A DNA stretch of 64,000 bases, taken from NCBI RefSeq assembly GCF_010672455.1, contig NZ_JAAHGO010000011.1, positions 4,903 through 68,902 on the forward strand. The letters are read 5' to 3'. The translations under genes and the position numbers were made by a program. This document shows positions 46,290 through 53,288 of the stretch, piece by piece. Every line of letters begins with the position of its first letter. The first letter of the stretch is position 1. The notes below the pieces were generated by a model. It saw nothing but the letters and a program-made list of their open reading frames with translations, searched no databases and was not told the DNA's origin. This DNA comes from Okeania sp. SIO2C9. GTDB lineage: Bacteria; Cyanobacteriota; Cyanobacteriia; Cyanobacteriales; Microcoleaceae.

Positions 46290-46336
46290 CACTTGCTTGT
46301 GCATATGTACTTCATAACGCGCGGAAACTGCTGTAA
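46290..46336. repeat. One-ended TTACAGCA-family MITE relic
   Basis: GTACTTCATAACGCGCGGAAACTGCTGTAA matches the reversed left end of the copy at 43950. The partner end is not found. It leads straight into the 72-bp satellite. Confidence 0.45.
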
Positions 46337-46752
46337 CTATTGGACAATAGATCAATAGAACATCAATGTTTGAGGTGAAAAAGACTGAAACTTTTACCTG
46401 TAAAAGCTTTGAGGTTTAATCAGCAGAGCAATAACTATTGGACAATAGATAAATTAACATCAAGCCATCGCCAAAGATAGCGATCGCTTTCTCAGTAGAG
46501 TCATAACTATTGGACAATAGTAAATAGAACATCAAGCCATCACCAAAGATAGCGATCGCTTTCTCAGTAGAGTCATAACTATTGGACAATAGTAAATAGA
46601 ACATCAAGCCATCACCAAAGATAGCGATCGCTTTCTCAGTAGAGTCATAACTATTGGACAATAGTAAATAGAACATCAAGCCATCACCAAAGATAGCGAT
46701 CGCTTTCTCAGTAGAGTCATAACTATTGGACAATAGTAAATAGAACATCAAT
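46337..46752. repeat. 72-bp satellite, four full units plus diverged ends
   Basis: TAACTATTGGACAATAG recurs at 46432, 46504, 46576, 46648 and 46720, exactly 72 bp apart, with a diverged copy at 46337. Each unit has the inverted pair ACTATTG-GA-CAATAGT and a HIP1 octamer (GCGATCGC) in AAAGATAGCGATCGCTTTCT. Because 72 is a multiple of 3, an open frame runs through on the minus strand, but its 24-residue repeat does not resemble a protein. Confidence 0.85.
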
Positions 46753-47005
46753 AATCGTGATTCAGCAAACCCTAATTATGAAGAATAATATAGTTAAAGA
46801 AAAATCATCAGGACTTACGCAGAACCACGATATTTGGTAGGAGCAAATGGCATTTGCCCCTACAGATAGCTACCCAAATGAAAATTCTACTTGATGCTTA
46901 TATTTCTTATTGATAAACCACATCGTCATAATCAAAATCCTACAAGGGCGAATGATGAGGGCGAATGCCATTCGCCCCTACTGGAAACCCGATTTTTCCC
47001 AAGAT

Positions 47006-47923
47006 CTAAACTACAGCAACCGGAACTTCATCTAACTGTTTCAAGAACTTTTTAATCAACCCAATAGTCACCGCTGGAACTTCCAATTGAGGGGTTAAAC
47101 CTACCTCATCTAATGTTTGAAAAATCCTTACAGCTTGAGGATTCAAATCTGCTAAACGTTGACCTATTTCTGGACCAGTAAACTCCGACTTTTTACCCCA
47201 AATAATTACCGTGGGAATTGTTAATTGACCCATATATAAAGATAGGTCAAAACACAAATCTCCCCGCACAAAAGATAAAGCAGCATATTCAGCATTAGGT
47301 TGAGTTGCTGACTCTAAATATGCCTCCACAATTTCTTCATAAACTAACTTGGAATTAGCAAATTGTCGGTTTTCCAAAAAACTTCTAATCCCCCCAGGAG
47401 TAGCAACACCACCATTATAAATCAAACGATCTAGTACGGGGGTACTCACAAGTTGAGCGAAAAAACTGCGGGTATAATTTTCCCCGAAGTCAGATAAACC
47501 TGCGGGAGTTGTCAATATTAGAGACTTGAATAATTCCGGACGGGCGATCGCTACTCTCACCATTATTGCAGCAGTCAGGGAAGAGGCAATAACGCTGGTG
47601 GGAGGTTGACAAGTTTGTTCTAAAAATTCGGTAATTGTGGTGATGTAGTCATCAACTTTGTAAGCTAATGCTTGATGTTCTGATCGCCCCCATCCAATTA
47701 AGTCAGGAGCAAGGATGCGGTATTCTGAGGCGAAGGCGGGGTAAACTTTCGACCATTCGTAGGCAGATGAACCTCCACCGAAACCGTGGAAAAATACGAG
47801 GGTCGGTACATCGTCAGTGTTGTCGCTCTCAATTTTCCAGGGTGCTTTGTCATTGGTGTAGTAGACCATGCGACCTTGGGAGGTGACAATTGATTTTTGT
47901 TCAAAACCTACAGGAATAAACAT
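47006..47923 (-). CDS. Alpha/beta-fold hydrolase, catalytic His apparently missing
   Basis: 305 residues with the alpha/beta hydrolase layout: the oxyanion HGFGGGSSAYEW (about 51-62), DLIGWGRSEH, the nucleophile elbow VIASSLTAAIMVRVA, a cap region, and TVIIWGKKSEFTGPE for the acidic residue. Near the C-terminus, where active members have GHxP, the sequence is DEVGLTPQLEVPAV, so the usual histidine is absent. That suggests a non-hydrolytic role or a relocated catalytic base. No signal peptide. The ATG at 47923 has AGGA upstream. It stands alone between repeats; similar proteins are, to my knowledge, widespread in cyanobacteria without a known function. Confidence 0.8.
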   Translation of the reverse strand: MFIPVGFEQKSIVTSQGRMVYYTNDKAPWKIESDNTDDVPTLVFFHGFGGGSSAYEWSKVYPAFASEYRILAPDLIGWGRSEHQALAYKVDDYITTITEFLEQTCQPPTSVIASSLTAAIMVRVAIARPELFKSLILTTPAGLSDFGENYTRSFFAQLVSTPVLDRLIYNGGVATPGGIRSFLENRQFANSKLVYEEIVEAYLESATQPNAEYAALSFVRGDLCFDLSLYMGQLTIPTVIIWGKKSEFTGPEIGQRLADLNPQAVRIFQTLDEVGLTPQLEVPAVTIGLIKKFLKQLDEVPVAVV

Positions 47924-48351
47924 AGTAATTTTAGACTTTAGAATTGGAATTAAGTAGAAACAACCTTAGTATAAGATTTTTTCTTCTGTTTGATAGCTTT
48001 ATTACCTTGACTTTTGTTGCTAAACCTAGAAATAATACTACCTAAGTGTCTAATTAACTTTGGATGGGTAATACTACATCCAAATAATTGGCTTGAGGTA
48101 CTTATAGAACCCCCGATCGTATCTTTTAAAACTTAGGCGAGCACTAATCTCTTGAGCATTATCCGTAGTTATTTATTTATCACTGTTTAACCGGACATGA
48201 TATAACTCCTGTAAGGGCGAATGGCATTCGCCCCTACTGACTTCCCCTCCTGGGAGGGGTTAGGGGTGGGGTTACTCCTAAGTAATTAAGGTTAATATCA
48301 TACACTCGCTTCATCAACGCCAGATTTTTTTGTCCCTGGCGCTGGTTTGGT

Positions 48352-49275
48352 TTAGATGTCTAGTTCTGTTTGTACTTTTACGTTTGACTCTGATGGTTGC
48401 GACTCTAGCTTGCTTCCAATCTCTGAACCACTTTGGGGATTTGGGGTGGGTGCTAATCCTGTGAAGTCATTATTGGCTATTTCCTGAACTGTTGGTTACT
48501 CTGGTTCTGGTTGTGCTTCTAATGCAGCTTCTAACTTAGTCGCAAGCTCAGGAGGGCAAGGTTTTTGAGACTTTGCATTTATTCCTTTGAGCGATCGCTT
48601 GTCCACGACTTTGAATGTGTCATGCTTTGGTAGATAAATCACTCGTTCGTTCTCTTTACACTGTTTACCTCCACGGTAAAACCCAACATAGCGACCTATC
48701 TCTCGTCTTCCTTGAGGGTTAACCCAACAAACTAAATCAAAAGGTAAGGCTCCTTTTTTAGTGGTAGCGTTAATACATTTGATTAGATTGCGCTCAGGAA
48801 TTGTGCAGCTTTCCCAAATCTCAAGAGCCTTCTGAGCTCCTATCTCTGACTTGAATTGCTCTAGTTGTGATTTATTTTTCTTAGATAATAGCTGCTGCTT
48901 CAGTTGAGTCAGAGTAGTTTCAGGTTGTGGCAAACTACTCCTAGTTTCACTCGCTTCTACAGCTTCTAAAGTTTCAGTTTGGGAGGATGTCAACTTAGCT
49001 ATTTCTGCCTCATTAGAATATAGTGATTCGATTTTCTCAGATTCTGGTGTATCTTGTGGAGGCTGTTGACCAAATACACTGTCGTATGCTTGTCCCTCCT
49101 GTGGGGTGTAGGTAGTCTCTGAATTGCTTTTGTGTTGCTCTTGCTTTTCTATGTAGGTATCGGCAGCCTCAATCTCAGCGATCGTTTTTTCTAGGTGGTA
49201 GATTAAGTAGCCTAATAAGCGGTTATAGTAAAATCGTGTTTCGTTTACTGAATTAGTAATTGGTTTAGTGGCCAT
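48352..49275 (-). CDS. Hypothetical protein; frame continues past an in-frame TAA
   Basis: From ATG 49275 (MATKPITNSVNETRFYYNRL) a 259-codon frame ends at TAA 48496-48498 after EAQPEPE. The same frame then stays open for 47 codons (PTVQEIANNDFTGLAPTPNP and on to VKVQTELDI) to TAA 48352, with the same Pro/Gln/Glu/Ser composition, so the first stop may be a mutation. I do not recognise the family. Visible are a helical start, a Gln/Glu-rich low-complexity middle, and a conserved-looking region near the end of the first part (CWVNPQGRREIGRYVGFYRG). A start at ATG 49509 is possible but would run through a stable hairpin at 49405-49450. It is divergent from 49604. Confidence 0.55.
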
Positions 49276-49404
49276 TGATTTTGTTAGGCCCAAGTAGGCT
49301 CGTAATAAAGCCTTGTCTTGGCTGAAATTTTGTAATATAATTGAAATTGGATTGATGAAAAATATCATTAATTTGTCTCCTGATACTTGTTTACCGGGGA
49401 CTTT

Positions 49405-49452
49405 AAAAGGACATTGCCTCAACTTTGCTAGGAGAGGGCGGTGTCCTTTTTT
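49405..49452 (+). terminator. Stem-loop with T-run between the divergent unknown genes
   Basis: A 14-bp stem (AAAAGGACATTGCC / GGCGGTGTCCTTTT, two G-T pairs) closes an 18-base loop and is followed by further T's. On this strand it looks like a terminator without a gene in front; on the other strand it would sit in the leader of the gene starting at 49275 and could act as an attenuator. Confidence 0.45.
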
Positions 49453-49603
49453 ATTGTCCACTTGTAGAACTTCTTTATTGGCCTCTACATTTATTATGAT
49501 AGTTTGCATACCGGGAAATGTAAATAATTTTTATAATTTTTTTTGCTTGCTTACTAACTATAATATAACTTATAATATATACAAACAATAGAAGGACTGT
49601 AAT

Positions 49604-49885
49604 ATGGCCACTAAAACAACAAAAAAGAAGCAGACTAAAACCTCTACTAAGTGTGGGAGACCAGGAGGAAACCCTGATTTATTAGCTTATAGATGGAAAC
49701 CTAAAGTACCAGGAAAACCCAAGTCTAATAATCTGACTGTCCGAGTAGATGACGAGATGTTCAACGGAATCAAAAATATTTCAGGTTGGCAAGACAAGTT
49801 AAGAGCGAAAATCGACGAACTTCTACAAGAGGAAAACGCGCAAAACTATCAGACTGGGGACGGGGTGGGTTTAGTGGGAAAGTAG
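49604..49885 (+). CDS. Small basic protein, ribbon-helix-helix-like
   Basis: 93 residues. The first 40 are Lys/Thr-rich and unordered (MATKTTKKKQTKTSTKCGRP). Then NNLTVRVDDEMFNGIKNISG WQDKLRAKIDELLQEE reads as a short beta strand followed by two helices, the pattern of ribbon-helix-helix DNA-binding proteins such as antitoxins and plasmid copy-control factors. The family is not recognised with certainty. The ribosome-binding site GAAGGA precedes the ATG. A terminator lies 58 bp downstream. It is divergent from the unknown gene at 48352-49275, so the two could form a regulator/target pair. Confidence 0.65.
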   Translation: MATKTTKKKQTKTSTKCGRPGGNPDLLAYRWKPKVPGKPKSNNLTVRVDDEMFNGIKNISGWQDKLRAKIDELLQEENAQNYQTGDGVGLVGK

Positions 49886-49942
49886 TTGCGATCGCGAAAA
49901 TAGCATTCTATGATAAACTTACCGAAAAATTGGGTTTAAAGC

Positions 49943-49971
49943 CTCGCCCTTGTAGGGCGACTTTTTATTTT
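49943..49971 (+). terminator. Intrinsic terminator after the small basic protein gene
   Basis: The stem TCGCCCT / AGGGCGA around a TGT loop is followed by CTTTTTATTTTA. It is well placed to end transcription of the gene at 49604-49885. Confidence 0.75.
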
Positions 49972-50029
49972 ATGTGCAAGTGAATTGAATATGTGGTACA
50001 GTGTTATTAGTTGCCGGGGGGCACTCGGA

Positions 50030-50182
50030 AACTCGTGCGCGGACGTGGAGGGAAGCGTTAGACTACCGCCAAGGAAGCAGCACCCTGTGTTAGCGGCAGC
50101 TATGCGAAGCAAAGCGTCAACCCGCCGAGGAGCTACGGCTCAGTAGGAATCCCCGTGCCTTTAGGCCGGGGAGCCTTTAGTT
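50030..50182 (+). mobile_element. IS200/IS605-type right-end remnant without TnpB
   Basis: It contains GCGCGGACGTGGAGGGAAGC, CCCTGTGTTAGCGGCAGC, and CTCAGTAGGAATCCCCGTGC followed by CTTTAGGCCGGGGAGC, a hairpin with the GGAATCCCC lead-in typical of the right end of IS200/IS605 elements, where the TnpB guide RNA is encoded. No TnpB reading frame precedes it. A related remnant lies at 7125-7310. Either a solo end, a non-autonomous derivative or a leftover RNA gene. Confidence 0.45.
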
Positions 50183-50224
50183 CTGATAGTTTGAAGATTG
50201 CCCATGGTAGTGAAGAGGGAGTTA

Positions 50225-50396
50225 TATCATGTCCGTTTATATCGTTTGTGTAAACCCAAGGGTGAATATCTACAGGAAATAATGGTTTTTTTCTTGCGAG
50301 AGTAGCCTTTCTTCCTCTTCTCTCTTCCCTCTTCCTTCTTCCCTCTTCCTTCTTCCTTACCTTTGCTATACAAGACCGATGCTGCCGGACATGATA
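50225..50396. repeat. 172-bp MITE, copy B
   Basis: TATCATGTCCG...CGGACATGATA, flanked by TTA on both sides, almost identical to copy A (8649-8820). It interrupts or abuts the WD40 relic that starts at 50399. Confidence 0.88.
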
Positions 50397-50398
50397 TT

Positions 50399-50560
50399 AT
50401 TAGGATATGGGATGTCGAAAATGCAAGTCTTCTAAAATCTCTAAGATCGCCAAGACCATACGAAAACATGAATATTAATGGAGTGACAAAGGCAGAAGAA
50501 CCTTTGACAGAAGCTGAGAAAGCCACGTTGAAAGCCTTGGGAGCAGTTGAAATAGAATAG
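50399..50560 (+). pseudogene. C-terminal relic of a WD40-repeat protein
   Basis: After the MITE the frame reads IIRIWDVENASLLKSLRSPR, then PYENMNINGVTKAEEPLTEA and EKATLKALGAVEIE before the stop. IRIWDV is the end of a WD40 repeat, and LR.PRPYE.MNI.GV..LTEA...TLK.LGA is the usual C-terminal tail of large cyanobacterial WD40/NB-ARC-type proteins. Everything upstream has been replaced by the 172-bp MITE. Confidence 0.6.
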
Positions 50561-50651
50561 GCAATCAAAAGCCATTTTTTTCAGAAATATGTAGTCTTCA
50601 GAAATCAAGAATGTGCAAGTCCTATATTATTATATTCATAAGCAAAACTAA

Positions 50652-50751
50652 TTACCGAAAAATTGTGGGTATGCGCCTCCCCTTTTAAGAGGATAATAAA
50701 TAAAAATTTTCATCTCTTTGTCAATCCTCTTCTTTTCAAGGAGAGGTAATT
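50652..50751. repeat. AATTACC...GGTAATT repeat, compact copy
   Basis: About 100 bp: AATTACCGAAAAATTGTGGG at the left and CTTTTCAAGGAGAGGTAATT at the right, giving a 7-bp inverted repeat AATTACC/GGTAATT. It is the shortest member of the family and may be its basic form. Confidence 0.65.
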
Positions 50752-50889
50752 ATTAATTATTCATTATTAATTATTCATTATTGAAATATCCTATTTCTCA
50801 CCATCAGGTAATTGATAATTTGTAGCCTCATCCCAAATGATTTTGTATACAGATCGCCTTAACTTTTCTTAACAAAGGTTGAAAGTATA

Positions 50890-51598
50890 TGTCTGCTATT
50901 TTGTCAATAAATGTAACGAAAAATTTCAAATTTCTGATCGAATTGTATCAAATCAAGACCTTACCCTACCTTTTATTAACATTTTCTGGTAAGTATACTT
51001 ATTAAGTATCAGCAATTATCCTCAAGGAGCAATACTTAATGTTCACATCCGTTAAACCTACCATTCGCCACATTGTCCCAGAAGACTTGAAAGGGCGATC
51101 GCTCTTAAAAGTTGTATAGAACCCATTTGAGATCTATATAATTATGGTAGTCAAGTCTTTTCGCACATCAATTTTGACCGAAAATCATCTCAAGGAGTGT
51201 TGAATTTTTTGTATTATTTCTCCCCACATCTTCCCTCTTCCCTCTTAGCGAAAAATTATGGTTTAAAGCCTCCCCTTTTAAGGGGATAATAAGCGGTCGT
51301 TTGCGCAGCATTCCGTAGGATGGGATGGCGAGGTCTCCTCGCCATATCCAATCGACTCCTGTGAAGAAAAATTTTCATCTCTTTGTCAATCCTCTTCTTT
51401 TCAAGGAGAGGTAATAATTAATAATTAATAATTAATTATTAATTGTTGAACTCCTGTCTCCTTTCTCCTGTCTCCTAGCTAAAAAAACGTGCATATTTAT
51501 GAAGATACGATCGGGGGTTCTATATATAGTTTTAGAAGCACAATATCAGAGTTCTCTCTCAGCAGCGGTGTGCTCTATCAACAAAAAAGCGACTAACC
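50890..51598 (+). pseudogene. chlH: Duplicated chlH promoter and 5' end, carrying a MITE
   Basis: From about 50900 the sequence repeats the DNA upstream of the real chlH gene (GTCAATAAATGTAACGAAAA; AAATTTC; CCTCAAGGAGCAATACTTA), then the start ATG (51039) and about 24 codons ([24 protein letters not shown]). A 402-bp MITE interrupts at 51114. Beyond it the coding sequence resumes (TTTTAGAAGCACAATATCAG onward) for about 20 codons and is lost after 51598. It is about 10.6 kb upstream of the intact gene and in the same orientation, so it is a segmental duplication whose promoter may still be active. Confidence 0.85.
51119..51520. repeat. 402-bp MITE (TIR GAACCC, TSD TATA), copy in the chlH fragment
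   Basis: It starts GAACCCATTTGAGATCTATA and ends GATACGATCGGGGGTTC. Comparing with the intact chlH shows the target was GTTGTATATATAG and that TATA was duplicated. An AATTACC-family repeat (51238-51416) lies inside it. The sister element at 59984-60317 shares both ends. Confidence 0.8.
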
Positions 51599-51646
51599 AT
51601 AACTATAGCTAAGAAGTTTGAAAACTTGCTTTTGTCAGACTCTAAC

Positions 51647-52981
51647 TTACTTTTTAGCCAAAGTAATAACGAACTCAGTTCCTATTCCTAATTCTGAAGT
51701 ACAAGTAATTTTACCTCCATGTTTTTCTTCCACTATTTGCCTAGAAATAGATAAACCTAATCCTGTTCCTTTTCCTACTAATTTTGTAGTAAATAAATGG
51801 TCGAATATTTTCTTTTTTAACTCCTCACTCATTCCCGTCCCATTATCTTCAATACGGATAATTGCCTCTTGTTTACTATTGTCAATTTCTGTCGTAATAG
51901 TAATCTGATTTGGTGCTGCTTGAATTTCTTGAAAAGTTTTTCCAGAATTACTTTCTTCTAAAGCATCAATAGCATTAGCAATTAAATTCATAAATACTTG
52001 ATTTAGTTGTCCGGGATAGCAGTTAATTTCTGGCAAATTCCCATAGTTTTTTACTACTTTTATTTCTGGGCGAAGTTCATTAGCTTTGAGTCGGTGTCTG
52101 AGAATTAATAAAGTGCTATCTATGCCATCATGGATGTTAAATGGAACTTTTGCTATTGTATCGCTACGAGAAAAGGTTCTCATAGATTTACTAATCTCGG
52201 TAATGCGATTAGTTCCTTGTCTCATTGATTCGAACATTTCTGGCAAATCTTCTATCAGATAATCTAATTCTATATCCTCAATTTTATCTTGAGTTGTTTC
52301 GCTATTCCAATCAAATCCTTGTTGATAAAGTTGCAATAAATCAATTAAATTTTGGATGTATTTGTTGGCACAATCTAAGTTACCAGAAATAAATCCGACG
52401 GGATTATTAATTTCGTGAGCTACTCCCGCCACGAGATTCCCTAAGGTAGCCATTTTCTCGCTTTGAATAATAGTGAGTTGGGCTTGTTTGAGTTCATCGT
52501 ATTTTTTATTCAGTTCCTGATTCACCCGCTGGAGTTGTCTATTTTGTTCTGCTAGTTGTTGAGCTTGCATATAAATTTCTTGTTTCAGAAGTTTTTGCAG
52601 GCGAGTGAGTTCTAAATGAGTAGAAATGCGAGCTAAAACTTCCTCCGCTTGAAATGGTTTCGTAATATAATCCACCCCTCCCACAGTAAAAGCTTTGAGC
52701 TTATCCATCACTTCATCTAAAGCACTAATAAAAATCACTGGAATATCACAAGTCAATTCGTTTGCTTTGAGATGTTGACAAACTTCGTACCCGTCCATAT
52801 TTGGCATTTGAATATCCAGCAAAATCAAACTGGGAGAAAATTTTTCAATAAATGTTAAAGCCAATTTTCCACTAGGAAACGAACGTACCAGATAGCCATT
52901 TTCCTTTAACAGACTGCTAAGTACGTGTAAATTGGCTGGGGTATCATCAATAATAATAATTTGCTCTTGAGTAGAATTCAT
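51647..52981 (-). CDS. Response regulator-histidine kinase hybrid (REC-HisKA-HATPase)
   Basis: 444 residues, no membrane segment. The receiver domain is first (IIIIDDTPANLHVL; phosphoacceptor Asp56 in LILLDIQMPNMDGYEV; Lys108 in DYITKPF). A coiled coil (about 125-175, Gln/Leu-rich) leads to the HisKA domain with His189 in LVAGVAHEINNPVGF. The ATPase domain follows: NQVFMNLIANAIDAL, RIEDNGTGM and GKGTGLGLSISRQI. An N-terminal receiver on a soluble kinase usually means that it is controlled by another kinase through phosphotransfer. The transmembrane hybrid kinase 308 bp upstream on the same strand is an obvious candidate partner. ATG at 52981. Gene intact. Confidence 0.92.
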   Translation of the reverse strand: MNSTQEQIIIIDDTPANLHVLSSLLKENGYLVRSFPSGKLALTFIEKFSPSLILLDIQMPNMDGYEVCQHLKANELTCDIPVIFISALDEVMDKLKAFTVGGVDYITKPFQAEEVLARISTHLELTRLQKLLKQEIYMQAQQLAEQNRQLQRVNQELNKKYDELKQAQLTIIQSEKMATLGNLVAGVAHEINNPVGFISGNLDCANKYIQNLIDLLQLYQQGFDWNSETTQDKIEDIELDYLIEDLPEMFESMRQGTNRITEISKSMRTFSRSDTIAKVPFNIHDGIDSTLLILRHRLKANELRPEIKVVKNYGNLPEINCYPGQLNQVFMNLIANAIDALEESNSGKTFQEIQAAPNQITITTEIDNSKQEAIIRIEDNGTGMSEELKKKIFDHLFTTKLVGKGTGLGLSISRQIVEEKHGGKITCTSELGIGTEFVITLAKK

Positions 52982-53119
52982 GTTTAGATGATGTCTGGTT
53001 GAACAGTTATAAATAATTAGGGAGGAGACAGGAGACAGGAGACAGGAGAAAAGAATGTACCAGGAAAAAGAAGTGTTTTTATCACTAATTATCCGGACAT
53101 GATATTACTCCTTATATTA

Positions 53120-53288
53120 TATGATGTCCGCTGGTATAGTTTGTGTAAAATCAAGGGTGAATATCTACAGGAAATTTACGTTTTTTCAAGCTTTTAAGTC
53201 TTCTTCCCTCTTCTCTGTTCCTTCTTCCTTCTTCCTTCTTGCTTCTTCCTTACTTCGCTATACAATACCGATGCCACCGGACATGATA
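53120..53288. repeat. 169-bp MITE, copy C, inserted at the kinase stop codon
   Basis: TATGATGTCCG...CGGACATGATA (one mismatch in the inverted repeats), flanked by TTA on both sides. The right-hand TTA is the complement of the TAA stop of the hybrid kinase, so the element landed exactly on that stop codon and duplicated it. A lone end of the same family lies at 53092-53103. Confidence 0.8.

Noticed and set aside
46416-46751. Possible CRISPR array or repeat protein
   Set aside because: The 72-bp units are directly adjacent with no unique spacers, and the 24-residue repeat has no protein-like pattern. It is a satellite.
33635-48498. TAA reassigned to Glu as a genetic-code change
   Set aside because: Intact genes in the same window end in TAA at the normal family length, so general reassignment is excluded; only local decay or readthrough remains possible.
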